Part shown: positions 22,962 to 37,178 of the stretch, piece by piece
Numbering within the stretch: position 1 is the first letter of the stretch
How the letters are laid out: each line of letters starts with the position of its first letter
DNA from: Vicia villosa
Taxonomy: Eukaryota > Streptophyta > Magnoliopsida > Fabales > Fabaceae
DNA: 64,000 nucleotides
Direction of reading: 5' to 3'
NCBI RefSeq assembly: GCF_029867415.1
Contig: NW_026705296.1
Coordinates: 1-64,000, forward strand
Program-made: the position numbers and the translations under genes
The notes under the pieces: model-generated
The model's input: only the letters and a program-made list of their open reading frames with translations
Databases searched by the model: none
Told to the model about the DNA's origin: nothing

Positions 22962-23785
22962 CTAACCCATTAAGTCTTTCTTGTAACATGGTAGACCGCA
23001 AGTAAGACTTCAACAACTTCAATTTTGAAAAACTTCTTTCTGCAGAGGCGACTGTCACAGGAATAGTCAATAAAATTCTATATGCAATAATTGTATTAGG
23101 ATAAAAATCCATGCCTTTCAAAAATCTTAATATATCAATAGTAAGGAGCCTCTTTTTTATCTATCGTAAGGGTAATTGGTGTGTAATTTTTCTTTTTGTC
23201 GGGCTTTCCCGCTCTCCTTTGTAATCGAGTTGGAGAACCCTTAGTTCTTCGTTTAATATTATTTCTTGATTACAAAAAAAAAAAAGGTCCAATATTTCCT
23301 GCAAGCAACGTATCTCTTAGCAACTTTAACTCCAGACATAATTCTTTCCCATTAAGACCACATTGCTCATTATGTTTCAATGTTTCTTCAAAATAACGAC
23401 AACAAGACTCTAAAGTTGCGTCGTCCAATGATTGTAAATTTTGAGAAGTAAACAAGAACCTAAAAACACTTTCATATTATTGGTATTGCTCAAATATCTT
23501 ATTAAGAGATACAACAGCTTGATCAACAAGGTAAAGAAAATAATTAACTCTAAAAGATTCCTCTTCAGATAGCACAACTGGTGGGGCATTCAAATTCTCA
23601 TCAAATTGTCTTTTTCTTCGAATTACACGTCTTTGAGGAAATACTGGATCAATATTCAATTCAAAGGCAATTTCTGTAGCATAATTCAAGGCATTTTTAA
23701 AACCGATTTCTCTATATTCCTTAAAAAATGAAATCAATCCCGTTATTTTTTTCATAGCAACATCAATAACCATATCCCTTGACAT
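22962..23785 (-). pseudogene. hAT transposase remnant with dimerisation domain
   Basis: Minus-strand frames give, from the N side, a segment with IDPVFPQRRVIRRKRQFDEN (23785-23477), a middle part (23455-23287) and the C-terminal dimerisation region with VTVASAERSFSKLKLLKSYL (23121-22962). The ASAERSFS signature is diagnostic of hAT transposases of the zinc-finger MYM-type-1-like group. A stop near 23477, the LINE-like tail and the nested LINE break it. The N-terminal zinc finger and most of the catalytic domain are absent. Confidence 0.85.
23150..23286 (+). mobile_element. Probable LINE 3' tail inserted in hAT transposase
   Basis: It ends in a run of 12-13 A residues (23275-23286) preceded by ttcgtttaatattatttctt, resembling a plant LINE 3' end on the plus strand. 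It interrupts the transposase reading between LLRDTLLAGN and TIDILRFL. No clear target duplication was seen. Confidence 0.5.
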
Positions 23786-23800
23786 GTTTGGGTTTCAAAA

Positions 23801-25421
23801 TGATTTATCTTTATTTTAAAGAATTTTTTGAATGAAATAAATTCAAGACTCATTTGAACCTAAATATTTTAACAATAAAACAACCACCCCAACTGAATAC
23901 ATTTTTCCAAGTTTCAAAAATAAAAGAGATGAGTGAATACAAACACTAAAAAAATATTTTTTTTCTGAAATCATGACAATTAAAGTAGTTATATTAAACA
24001 ATTTTCAAACGTAAGTCATTCTTATTTGATTTTAAAATATAATAGAATATCAAACATTCTCAATGTCACTCTAAGCTTACTCTTCAAGTAAAATATACTA
24101 TTTTATTTTTGATTAATTTATATTGTTATTTCAATTATAATGCCCAAAAATTATTATAATATAAATTATTGATCATGTTTACTAAAAAAATATTTTAACA
24201 TAATTAAAATTCAATATAAAACGAAAAATAATTGATTTAGTATCGCAGAAATTTCAATCTAAATATTAATAAATTGATGCGTTATTTATATCATTAATTC
24301 ATTATTGTTACATTAATTAAAATTTGTCACTTTCTAGAGTTATAATTATTGTTGCTTTTGATTTTTTTTCTATGATCAAACTCAACAAATTAAAAATTGA
24401 AAGAAATCCTTATAAAAAAACTGAGAGAAAACAAGTTAAATTTTAGAGTTAAATATACAATATCACCTATTATATCCCCTATAAAAATATTTTGTTGAAT
24501 CTCCTAAAATTAAAAAATTTATGTCAGAAAAAATATTTTTGGGTTAAATTTCATGTCAAAATCCAGTGTTTAAATTATATGCTTAGGTGGAATTAAAAAA
24601 AAAAAAAAGATTATTGGAAAGAAAATTGAAACATTTTATACAGAAATAATAACAACTTATTACAAATATCATAAATTTAACACTAAATTTTATAATACCT
24701 AAATTTAACAACAAATTTAAAATTTAGCCAACAAATTAAAAGATTTAATAGATTTGCAATGTCATAATTAAACTATTTTATATTAAATAAGATCTTAGTC
24801 CATATATTAAATTATACTCCTCTTCTGGACTATTCTCTTTGTATATATACGTGGCAAAAAGCCCAGCATGTCTACAGTGAGTTACTACAAGGACTTCACA
24901 TTTAGCAAGCAACTTGAAAAAGATGACATCAAAGTGAATTGTAACATACAAAACAAGAACAATAATCGCAAGAGATCTCAAACGTAATATAATATTAATT
25001 CTATGATGAAAAAGCAATGGCTAAGAAGAGATAATCAACTTAAAGAAGCATTTGACTTATAAATCTCACAATGTTAGATAAAGAGTTGATGAATTTTGCC
25101 ACCTGATTTTCAATGGCTTTTGAATATAATGCCTTAGTTACGATGCTAGTAGTACTATAGAAGAAGCAACGTGAGGATTGTTACATGCAAAGATTATATG
25201 TGAACACTAAACAGTTATAGGAATCGTTGACTTCATTTGTGGAATAAGAATGGAACACATGTCGTATAAGATAGTTTTAACTTTTATAATATGTTTACTT
25301 ACAAGAAAATTTGTCCGGTTATCAGTAGACATGTGTCCAAGGATGTGGAGTTATTGTTCTATTGTTGACACATCATCAATCTCAATCTTCTTGGACGTTT
25401 TCTTTTATAAAGGATATAATA
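23801..25421. other. AT-rich intergenic DNA
   Basis: No gene-like frame. A phrase at about 24432 (gagttaaatatacaatatca) recalls dispersed repeat ends but no element is delimited. Confidence 0.4.
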
Positions 25422-25423
25422 TA

Positions 25424-25682
25424 CCCCTCCGGTCTTAAATATAAGCAACAAAAAAAAATTCTATGGTCTTAAATATAAGCAAAAAAAATTAATATTCATT
25501 ACATTCAATGTCACTATTCCAAATATACCCTACAATTTTTTACATTTTAAATGTTTGCAACAATTTCCAAAGAAAAAAATAGGGGTAAAATTAGAAAGAG
25601 AGTAAAAATTAAATGCATTGAGACATTCTCCTTAAAGGGTGAGCTTTTTTATAAATTTGCTTATATTTGAGACCGGAGGGAG
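25424..25682. mobile_element. Stowaway-type MITE
   Basis: The left end ccctccggtcttaaatataa and the complementary right end ctccctccggtctcaaatat form the inverted repeats typical of Stowaway (Tc1/mariner-derived) MITEs. TA dinucleotides flank both ends (25422-25423 and 25683-25684). It is about 259 bp and non-coding. Confidence 0.88.
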
Positions 25683-25684
25683 TA

Positions 25685-26245
25685 AAATTTAATTTAATTT
25701 TACTAGTTTAAAATTTGGGAAAATATTTAAAGTCAAAATCTCCTTAATTTCTAACTAATTTGACATAAATGGATATTATTAAATTGAATCTCTTTATTAA
25801 AGTTCGAATTCAAATACAACGTGAAATTTAATGTTATTACCAATTTAATTACAAATTTTTTAAAAAAATTATACAAAAATAGTTCTTTAAAACATAAACA
25901 CTAATCAAACAAATCATAGTAAACTAAAATAAATGAGTAAATACACAATTTATTTATTCTGTCAAATAAATTTTATCGATTTTTGATTAATAAATTCATT
26001 TAATTTAATTTAATTCACGCATAAACAAAAATAGTTCTTTAAAACATAAACATTTATTGTATTTGGTTTTTTGTTTTCCTTTTAAAAAAATAATAATAAT
26101 CAAAGTTTTTCGAAATTATATGAGACTTTTTTCCAATTATAGCAATCAAATATTATAATATAATAAAATTAATTTAACATAAGAGATAATAAAACATAAG
26201 AGATAATAAAAAATATATATCATTTAGATAATAATAGAATTTAAT
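25685..26245. other. AT-rich intergenic DNA
   Basis: No gene. The phrase acaaaaatagttctttaaaa with acataaaca occurs twice (about 25875 and 26025), suggesting a short dispersed duplication. Confidence 0.4.
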
Positions 26246-26246
26246 T

Positions 26247-26404
26247 GGTATGCACTGACAGTGTAAAACAGTTTTACACCGTCAGTAAATCGTGACCGTT
26301 AAATGTTTATTAAAATTTAATTTTTATTTTAATTATTTATAAAATAATATTTATGAATGGTTGTGATGCACCGACTGTGTAAACAATTTTACACTGGCAG
26401 TGCA
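26247..26404. mobile_element. MITE with GCACTGACAGTGTAAAA ends
   Basis: The left arm ggtatgcactgacagtgtaa pairs with the complement of the right arm, actatgcactgccagtgtaa. Each arm has an internal inverted copy (ttttacaccgtcag and gcaccgactgtgtaaa). It is about 158 bp, and ttaatt is present on both sides as a possible target duplication. Confidence 0.75.
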
Positions 26405-26411
26405 TAGTAAT

Positions 26412-27456
<1,045 letters not shown>

Positions 27457-27559
27457 GAAAATTTGACACCAACTATTTTTGTCTATAAAAGTTATAAGTT
27501 TAATATGTGTTTTTTGTCTCTCTAATGTTCTCTTGACATGTTCTAGGAACAAGATAAAA

Positions 27560-27950
27560 GTCTCACAAAGAATCACAAACAAATCTCAATAACAATATCA
27601 AATTTAGTGACAACAACAACAAAAAAACATATAACTTTCAAAACTTTGCTAAGAAGAACAAATAAACAACAATCTCAATTTCAAACAAAACTACAACAAC
27701 ATCAACAATAAAACTATTGCATACTTATGTCAACAAAAACAACAACATATAACATTCAATCTCATTCTAAATAACAATGACAACAATAACAACATCAAAC
27801 AATAACTCAAAAACAACAGTAAACGACAATTCAAAAACAATAATCTCAATCTCAATAATACTACAACAACAATAAACTTATTACGTACTTATCTCAACAA
27901 AAACAACAACATATAACATTCAATCTCAGTCTAAACAACAACAATATTAA
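27560..27950 (+). repeat. CAA-rich region with a ~175-bp imperfect duplication
   Basis: The phrase caacaaaaacaacaacatat with aacattcaatctca appears at about 27730 and again at about 27897. Surrounding CAA-rich sequence is also similar. No reading frame. Confidence 0.6.
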
Positions 27951-28279
27951 ACCTCTAGGGTTTAGGGTCTCAACAACAACATTGATGTAACATGATTAGC
28001 GATGTTTCACATACATGATATGTGAAGAAGAAGTCAAAGAAATGGTCCGGTCTTTATTTCTTGCAAATATCGAATGAGAGCCATAAACACATAGCATCTT
28101 CGTATTTTCTTGCTTTTTTATGAGTTGGTGAATATATGGATATGGAGTTACGATATCATGGTGAACGACTTGAGCATGATATGTGTTTAGGACTCTCGTT
28201 GTTAATGGAAATGATAAACTTCTTCAAGGTTCTAGGTGTGTTGTTTAAGGAAACTGAAATTGAAGAGACCTACAAGCTA

Positions 28280-28281
<2 letters not shown>

Positions 28282-28348
<67 letters not shown>
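28282..28348. repeat. (AT)n microsatellite
   Basis: About 33 AT units, at the boundary between unassigned DNA and a gypsy remnant. Confidence 0.95.
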
Positions 28349-28353
<5 letters not shown>

Positions 28354-28569
28354 TTATTTTAAAATAAAATATAAAGGAAGGTGTGCCACAGTAAAACAAA
28401 ATAATCATTAGAAAGAAATAAAAACTTAAAATGTAGTTGTTAGGATTCGAATTGTGACCCTGATTCATTTTTCCCTTCGGTTTGCTACTTTAGCTAAGTA
28501 AATAAATGGTATTTAAAAAAAGCGTGGCGTATCCAGAAATTATACCTCAGTCATTTATTGGCTGAGGTG

Positions 28570-30235
28570 ATAGCTTAATGTATTTCTAGTCCTGGACATG
28601 CGATTAAATTCGAGCAAGTGTTCGTTCTGAGTGTAAAATGGGAAATTCTGAAGTTTCATGCTGACAAACTGAGGGGTTGAAGCAAACCTAGACAAGTGTC
28701 AGGCGATCATAAAAATTAGAATTCATACTTTAATAAACGAGGTTCAACAGCCAATCGGGAGAGTGGTATCATTGTCCTGTTTTTTATCGTGTTTAGTTGA
28801 CAAATCTATCCACTTCTTAGCAGCATTAAAGAAATCATCAAGTTTCGAATGGACAGAAGAATGTGGGAAAACTTTACATGAGTTGAATGAGAAAGACCAG
28901 TTTATTTCGTTAATAAATTTTTTAGAGGTCCAAATTGCGCTATCAAAAGATAGAGCGCTTGAATTCATCAGTCATCTTTACAACAAGAAAACGGAGGCCT
29001 TTTTTCAAGGCCACTACATCATAGTGAGAATAAACCATCTCGTCAAATAGGTACTTATAAAGCACAATCTAGAAGGAAGAATGGTAGCATGGGTGGTCGA
29101 ACTCTCAAAATATGATATCTCTTGTGTATCAAAGAATAACATCAAATCCCAAGCTTTAGATGATTTTTGGTCGACTTTGGCATACCGGTGGAAGCGGAGG
29201 CCCTAAACCTCTAGACTTTATTTGTGGATGGATCCTTAAATATAAAAGGAAAAGGCACCGAGATTGTAATTGAAGGAACATGTGACATGTTATTGGACTA
29301 TTCCATGTGTTTTAGCTTGAAGGCCATAAATAACCAAGCAGAAATACAAGGCCTTATTTGTCGTGGTGAGCTTAGCTCTCGAAGTAGGAGCCACTTTCCT
29401 TATGGAGATAAGTGACTCTGAGTTAACCAACCCATTCAAGGGACATTACCAAACCAAAAGGCTATTGTTATTGAAGTATTTGCAGAAATTCCAGGAAATG
29501 GAAAAAGGTTTCCTATATTTTGAGATTGTTCATGTACCCTCAGGAGATAATATTTGGGATGGCCTATTATCAACGGTCGCTAGTACAAAGAAAACAAGTC
29601 TCAACAAGACTGTGATCCAAGAGGCCTTAGAGATCCCTAGACCAGAAACTAAAGTCACCCTAGTGATGATGCTGGATATTAGAAAAGTTTGATGTCTCTC
29701 ATAATTATATATTTAACGACTCAACAATTTCATGAAGAGAATCCCAAAGCTCAGAGAACAGGGAAACTTTTAGCTAGATATGTGATGGTGGTGGACAAGA
29801 TTTATTAGTAGGGGCGATCCATAACTATGTTATAATGCTTGGCAGAAGAAGAGGTGGGTTTGGTTTTAGCTAAGGTGCAAGAAGGCATTTGTGGAATCTA
29901 TAATGGAGAAAGGGCTCTGGAAAACAAGCTTTTAAGAGTCGGGTAGTATCGACAAGATATGCTTAGAGACATCTCCAATTTCATTAATCGATGTGAAAAG
30001 ATCCATACATTTTCAATTTGAATTCACGCCCTTGCCGAGATCTTATATTCAATAATCATCTCTTGGCCAATTTATCAATAGGGAATGTACATATAGGGAC
30101 CTTTTCTATTGGCCCCAAGGAAGTTAAAATTCATATTTGTCAGGGTCGACTACTTCACAAAATAGGTGGAAGTAGAAGTTGCTGCCAAACACTTTCCTCG
30201 CTAAACTCAAGAGAAATAATTTAGAGAGGTTAATA
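28570..30235 (+). pseudogene. Ty3/gypsy polyprotein remnant: RT end, RNase H, integrase start
   Basis: In plus-strand frames with many lesions, 28590-28740 resembles the end of gypsy reverse transcriptase and continues as VQQPIGRVVSLSCFLS and IHFLAALKKSSSFEWTEECG. An RNase H starts FVDGSLNIKGKGTEIVIEG at 29221 and continues, after a frameshift near 29370, to YFEIVHVPSGDN and NKTVIQEALEIP. A degenerate zinc-binding and early integrase region follows to about 30235. Stops and shifts exclude function. No LTRs are identified next to it. Confidence 0.85.
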
Positions 30236-30239
30236 GAAA

Positions 30240-30565
30240 GGAAAAGTGAGATATTTCACATTTTTGGATGGTTTAAACTTTTAGGGAATACCTTTATTTA
30301 TAGGCCAATAAATGGTGTTTTTTTGGAAACATTCCATGGACCAAATAGATGGCCTAATCAATTAGGTACTCGTAATAATCGATTATTGTTGCCCAAATTG
30401 AAAGATGTTGATAAGGATCTATTACCATTCATTAAGATACCATCGTAATTGATAATAGACTCTATTATCGCTTACATAATATATTAGGACAAATATCTAA
30501 TCAATTAGATAGTTATAAAAAATTTATCTATTCAATTTGAAATTTTTCTTGTCAACTGGCTAGGC
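30240..30565 (+). other. Unidentified gene-like fragment
   Basis: The frame ending at 30448 reads NTFIYRPINGVFLETFHGPN and then LLLPKLKDVDKDLLPFIK. It has a more protein-like composition than its surroundings and is followed by further in-frame-looking sequence. It does not belong to the gypsy polyprotein. I do not recognise the family; an organelle-derived insertion is possible but unproved. Confidence 0.3.
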
Positions 30566-31530
30566 TCCAAAAACATGTTTGGTGTTTTAACTGAAAAAGA
30601 AAGGCTTCAAAAATAGCTTTGTAAGTCTGCATGTGTGTAATTTAGCCATAACACTTCTAGAAACACCCTTGTGTCTTTACAATATATTTATCACTCTAAC
30701 ATGATCTATCAAGCTTTCACACTTCCTCTCTTTCATACTCAGAAGCTTCAAGTTCTTTTGCTAGATATACCAATCATATAAGCACTTCACTTGAATATTC
30801 GTATGGATGAGGCTTAAGATAGATATCTTTAAGTCAATCACCATCATCATAGAGTGGTACAAATATCTCTGGTGATCACAAACCTTAATTCTTTAATTTA
30901 TTTCGAACGAATAAATTGACTAACCTCCTTGTACATCTTTGACCGCTTGAAGTAGTTTCTTGACATCATGCCTTGTTATAATTAAAACCACTTAAAGTTT
31001 TTTATTACTTCTAGATTTGTCATCATCAAAACCATGACAACATCAAGGTTAAGCATTTGCTTATTGAGTCTTGATATGAACTCCTTGATTATACCTACAA
31101 GTACATGGTTTCACATTCTCCCTATTTTTGATGAACACAATGCATCTCTCAGGGAGGTGGTAAAAGAAGTACTTGTGGAAAAAATTTGGAGTGGTTAAAT
31201 TCCCCTTCACACGAGCAGAGACTATAATCCATCCCTATGAGAGTATACTTCTTCCCCTTAGTCATAATAAAAAAAGTCGAGCAAAGATGCAAAACAAAAT
31301 TATAAATATGCAAGCACATTGTTTTCATATAGTCAAACATATTGATAAGAAGGAAAAATAATTATTGTAGTAATTCAAAAATATTGTAATTCATATTACA
31401 TTAAGCATGAAATTGTAGGAATTGAAATAATTCACTAAAAGATAGAAATTTAAACACACTTAAAGACTAAAAACACAAAGGTGAGACTACTCATTTCCAT
31501 AAGTATCATTATTTCTTTTGGTATTCTTCT
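30566..31530. other. Intergenic DNA, no gene recognised
   Basis: No gene-like frame or bounded repeat. The short open frames of 62-63 codons near 31150-31360 overlap on opposite strands and are not supported. Confidence 0.4.
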
Positions 31531-31539
31531 TGATGATAG

Positions 31540-32190
31540 CCCCATCCTTTGCCAGATTTTGTATTTCTATAGCACATCTCCAAAAGATTGTTTATAGATG
31601 TGTTTTTTGTAGCTGATTAGTTATGAATCGTCTTCATCCATCAATTCGTTTAGAAGAGGCGACATTGAACATCTTGAGGATATCAGGATCGAAGATAGCC
31701 AAAGGGACACCGACCCCAAAATATTCAAAGACTCCAATATAGAAATAGAAAAATTTATTTTCTACCCTGAAGCTCGCCACATGCAGACCCCTTCATTTTG
31801 AACACATGGCTCCAAAATAACATCAACTTCACTTTAAGTTTTTGACAACTACATGCCTACTGGAAATGCTTCAATCCAATAATATTCTAGATAGATAGAA
31901 TCCAAACTTAAAATCTTCCTCACAAAAGGAGCCGAGAGTGGCATAAAGATCTATGATGAATTCAACAGAACTTAAGGAATAAGACACCAAATCGGTGTCA
32001 ATATTTCTTCATAAATTCTCTAAAGACCTAGCATCTCTCTCCACAAACTTCCAAGCCTTTTCATCTGTTCTCCGTTTCAAAGCTTTCAAGCATTGATTCC
32101 AATAATTGCCCGTGTCTGAAATGGTTTGGGATTCTATAACTCTCCCAACCGCGTCCCACTCACGAACAAAGACCATGACTACAAATAAAA
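31540..32190 (-). pseudogene. Gypsy-type gag-like remnant (putative gypsy transposon domain)
   Basis: In one minus-strand frame, 31780-31620 reads VENKFFYFYIGVFEYFGVGV and then PLAIFDPDILKMFNVASS. This resembles the conserved segment of the plant domain described as putative gypsy-type transposon. Upstream in the same orientation (about 32180-31930) lie MVFVREWDAVGRVIES and SYSLSSVEFIIDLY. Several stop codons interrupt it. Its orientation is opposite to the gypsy pol remnant at 28570, so they are separate insertions or were rearranged. Confidence 0.5.
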
Positions 32191-32479
32191 TAAGAAAACA
32201 GTCGAGATATTACCCCTTATGTTTATCCAATAATGAACAATAGAGGAGAAGGAAGTTGAACAAGAAGCACAAAAGGATTCTTAATAAGAACAAAGCTCGG
32301 ACTGATTTAGAATACAGAAAGGTAACACTTAAGGTTGTGAGTGTCATACAACAAAACATATGCATTTAAGACTAGTAACTTAAGGATATAGAGGTAATGA
32401 TAACTTGGCTTCTATATGATTCTCAATACAATAAGTGACTATTAAAATTAAACCTTTAATAAAAATAAAAAGGTTAATA

Positions 32480-33010
32480 GTTTGAAAGAAAAACCCCTAT
32501 GGAGCAGGACACGACTTCTTATATCTATGGCGAGGAGACATACACCCATACATATGAATCAGAGTTATTCAACATCCACGTTCCTTCCCCTAAAAAGCAT
32601 AGCATAGTATTCCTCAGGGACCTCTGACCTAAGTCATCATAACATAGTATTCGGTTTCAGACTTTTACGACGAACAAAAAAAAGCAATTGCTAGTAATGA
32701 TAGCCAACTCCCCTTTTAGAATTCCATATGAACTTGGGAACAATTTTGTAAACTAGGATATATTTTCCACTCTTCATGACAAGAGTGAGCCCGTTGTTGA
32801 TAATCACACGAACATTTGGTCTTTTTCTGAGGCAGCTCACCCCTTTTGGCCTTATGCTTGAGGGATTGTGTACATCCCGATCCCCCCTAAAGAACTTCAC
32901 TCCTTAAGGTCTCATGTATGAGGGATTGTGTACATTCCAATCTCTCCCTCTAAAGAACTAAGCCCCTTTGAGACTCATGCTTAAGGGACTATGTACGTTT
33001 CATGCTCACA
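32480..33010 (+). repeat. LTR-like sequence with ~65-bp tandem repeat
   Basis: Three diverged copies of a unit with gaactyactccttaaggtctca, tatgagggattgtgtacatt and ccgatcccccc occur at about 32810-33005. Such arrays are found in LTRs or leader regions of legume gypsy elements. Ends are not resolved. Confidence 0.5.
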
Positions 33011-33940
33011 CTGTACTGTTATGTACCCAGACAGAGGGCGATTGGGTCGAGTAAGAACCCAAACACGGATTGATCATTGTACCAAAGCAAATAGGCCGAC
33101 CCAAGACATGCATATTTAGTTGATGACGGAAATACCTCAATACATAGACATAACTTTAAGAGCAGATTAACACTCATAAATGGTCGGTCTTAAACATAAA
33201 ACAAGAAGTTTGATGTCCATTCATTTTCCTTAGCTAGATAAGGACTCAAAGCCTATGAAACTTTATAAAAATTAGCAAGCGCAACACATTTAGGATAGAC
33301 TTCTCATTCCACTCATGCTTATACAAAACATTTCGACTTTTACTAATTTAGAGAGATATCAAACAAGTATACCCCCAACTCTTCATTAATTAATTCATGA
33401 TGCTCTTAATTTCTTTGTATACCCTATCATCATCAATCTTATTAATATTTTTACGAATCATATCATGGTGGCTTTCACAATGTACCACGATCATATAGGT
33501 AACATGATGCACCACAAGAAATATTAATTAACTTGTTTCCCCTTTAGCGTAAATTATATGTTTAAATTCAAACAGAGTAAGTGAAAAGGCTCTTATTGTT
33601 GTTTTAAATATTTCAAGGCTTTTGTAAATTATAGTTATAATAAAGATTAGTTTATATTACAAATCTATAAAATAATTAAAATTATATTATTCACTTAAAT
33701 TAAAAAAAAAAAACACCATTATTCAGTTTTGATTCTGTATGAGATTTTTAAATACATGAGATACTGTATACAAGTAGTGCATACGTCTACAATGTATCTA
33801 TATTATATCAAATAAATACAAAAAAGTGCATATAATTTGATAATGTAACACACAAGATCATATCATGTATGCATTGTTGAAATACGTTGCATATGGGCGG
33901 CACCAAATCCTTTTGACTTCAAACATATAACCTTCATTTC
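33011..33940. other. Intergenic DNA upstream of the MYB gene
   Basis: AT-rich. It holds the proximal promoter of the MYB gene in its last few hundred bases. No other gene recognised. Confidence 0.5.
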
Positions 33941-33946
33941 TTCTAC

Positions 33947-33953
33947 TATAAAA
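33947..33953 (+). promoter_or_regulatory. Likely TATA box of the MYB gene
   Basis: The sequence tataaaa lies 134 bases upstream of the start codon in the context ttctactataaaaacaaact. With the usual 30-base spacing this predicts a leader of about 100 bases. Confidence 0.6.
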
Positions 33954-34080
33954 ACAAACTTCATTATGCTTTACTTTAGAACATACAAAACTTTTTACTT
34001 TCCTCTTTCTATTTTTTGGTGCACTTTTCTACTATTCATAATCATAATATAGTTTCATCTTCTTGCTAGCTTTGTGAAAA

Positions 34081-35402
34081 ATGGGAAGATCACCTTGTTG
34101 TGAAAAAACTGGACTCAAGAAAGGTCCATGGACACATGAAGAAGATCTTTTGCTTATCAACTATATTAATTCTCATGGAGCTGGAAATTGGCGCAACCTC
34201 CCCAAAAATGCTGGTATAAATATTATTACTAATTTCCTTGTTCTCTAATTAATGTACTTTAATTAGTTTCTAATGAAGTTTTTTTGTTGAACTAATGTTA
34301 TAGGTCTTCAAAGATGTGGCAAGAGTTGTCGGCTTCGTTGGACTAATTATTTGAGACCTGATATCAAGAGAGGAAGATTCTCGTTCGAAGAAGAAGAAGC
34401 CATCATTCAACTCCATAGTGTCATGGGAAACAAGTATGTGTATTGTTTTACTTTCTTTTTTTAGCAAAACAATGAAGTACATCTGTTGAAGTTAGATTTG
34501 GATTCTCTGTAGCGACTTACCTTTTAAATTTAAAGAGAAAAACAATTTCTTTAAATTTAATGAATCTGCACAGCCGTTACATACGAATTTTACACTAAAC
34601 TTTGCCGGAGGTTTAAAATTTCTTTATAATATGAAGGTTATGCTAAATTTTTAATTTTGTTGTTTGTTGTAGATGGTCGGCTATAGCGGCAAGATTACCC
34701 GGGAGAACAGACAATGAAATAAAGAACTACTGGAACACGCACATTAGGAAAAGACTACTTCGAAGTGGAATCGACCCGGTGACTCATACACCGCGTCTTG
34801 ATCATCTATTCGACATGTCCTCCATTAATATTCTCAGATCAGCTATATTAGGATCCAACCCATCATTTCTGAATCTATTAGGTGGTGCTCAAGCTATGAT
34901 GAATCCGGAATTGTTAAAACTAGCTGCAACTGCCACACTATTAAACAACAACAACAGCAACAACAACATGAATTTGGTTTCACAGAATCAGCAACAGTTC
35001 AATAATGTTGCTAATTATTCTACTCAACAACAAGTACAAAATAATCAAGTTTCTTTACAAGATCAGTTTCAAATACCAAATCAAACTCACAACAATATTA
35101 TCACTAGTTCAAATTCAGCTGAAAATTCAAATCCTTGTTATTTTGGAGAAGATTTGATTTCTAAACAATATTCAGAACTGTTTCATTGTCTTAACAATGG
35201 AAACAATGAAAATATGGGATACGAATCGCTTATATCATCTACGCCTTTATCGACGACACCAACACCGACACCAACACCAACACCAACACCATCATCAACT
35301 TATGTGAATAGCTGCACAGAGGAGGAGAGGGATACATATTGCAGTGACATATTCAAGTTTGAAATTCCAGAGGGTAGTTTGGATATTAATGATTTCTTGT
35401 AA
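34081..35402 (+). CDS. R2R3-MYB transcription factor, MYB41/74/102-like
   Basis: Three exons with canonical sites: 34081-34213, 34304-34433 and 34673-35402. Introns are 34214-34303 and 34434-34672. Exon sizes of 133 and 130 nt are the standard R2R3-MYB pattern, and the spliced frame encodes 330 residues. R2 has Trp17, Trp37 and Trp57; R3 has Phe70, Trp89 and Trp108. [16 protein letters not shown] and [12 protein letters not shown] place it near Arabidopsis subgroup 11, known for osmotic and wound responses and, for MYB41, suberin or cuticle control. The bHLH-interaction signature is not evident. The C-terminus has Asn/Gln-rich stretches and a Thr-Pro repeat encoded by an acacca microsatellite (about 35255-35290), and ends in an acidic segment that could activate transcription. 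It is nuclear by family. No lesions are seen. Confidence 0.93.
34214..34303 (+). other. Intron 1 of the MYB gene
   Basis: It starts gtataaat and ends atgttatag. It interrupts the Gly45 codon at the position conserved in R2R3-MYB genes and is 90 bases long. Confidence 0.9.
34434..34672 (+). other. Intron 2 of the MYB gene
   Basis: It starts gtatgtg and ends tgttgtag. It splits the Lys88 codon just before Trp89, as in most R2R3-MYB genes, and is 239 bases long. Confidence 0.9.
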
Positions 35403-36478
<1,076 letters not shown>

Positions 36479-36557
36479 TGAATGAAAGTGCCTAACAACA
36501 AAGGTTTTTATGGTTTTCCAACCTTGTCGGTTGGAAAATTTTAAGTTTATCTCTTAA

Positions 36558-36938
36558 GGCTATATTTGCAAATTTGGAAGAGAATGGAAGGAAGGATTTT
36601 GAAAAATAAAAAGAATTGGATAAAAAACATAAAAAGATTTTGGGTATGAGGGTTTTGGAGGGTTTGATTTTATTCATAACACCAAAAACTCAATAAAAAT
36701 GGGGAACTCAAAAATTATATTGAAGGAGGGTTTTGGAGAGCTTACCTAAATTTTTCAAATATATTTTAAGTTGTTATAATATTCTGAAAATTAAAAATTT
36801 AGTAATGATAGTGACTCTTTTATCATTTTAAACAAAATCATTTTTTCAAAAAATATCAAATATTTACCTATATTTTTTTAAATTTTCGTTTTCAAAAACT
36901 TTCCCTTCTCCCTCCCCTTCAAACTTGCAAACATAGCC
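36558..36938. mobile_element. MITE with GGCTATRTTTGCAA ends and TAA target duplication
   Basis: The left end ggctatatttgcaaatttgg pairs with the complement of the right end, ggctatgtttgcaagtttga. TAA flanks both sides (36555-36557 and 36939-36941), as for PIF/Harbinger-like MITEs. It is 381 bp with no coding capacity. Its ends resemble those of the MITE at 7607. Confidence 0.75.
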
Positions 36939-37178
36939 TAAGTATTTAAATTATAATATGGTTAATCATGAAGAAACTAAACACATAGTGTTTGACAACC
37001 AGTTTGTAAGATAAATGCTTATTTCAGAAGAAATCATAACTCAATGTGTTGGTTCAAATGATCAATTGACTAACATATTTATTAAATTCCTTAGAGGGTC
37101 TCAATTTTGATTATATTTGTAAAGAGTTTGGTATATATGGCATGTATGCTCTTGCTTGAGAAGGGGGTGTTAGAATTA

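Larger units (their letters stand above)
22311..23800 (-). mobile_element. Decayed hAT transposon with nested LINE pieces
   Basis: The left end carries caggaccggtcctgac followed by ttggaggcccttgg, a terminal phrase typical of one plant hAT group. Minus-strand hAT transposase fragments occupy 22962-23785. A 386-bp LINE end (22562-22947) and a second LINE-like tail (about 23150-23286) are inserted in it. The right terminus was not found. Confidence 0.7.

Noticed and set aside
30240..30565. Possible plastid-derived insertion
   Set aside because: I considered several plastid genes and could not match the reading to any with confidence, so no origin is claimed.
34270..34482. Minus-strand 70-codon frame across MYB exon 2
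   Set aside because: It overlaps a confidently assigned exon and its introns on the other strand.
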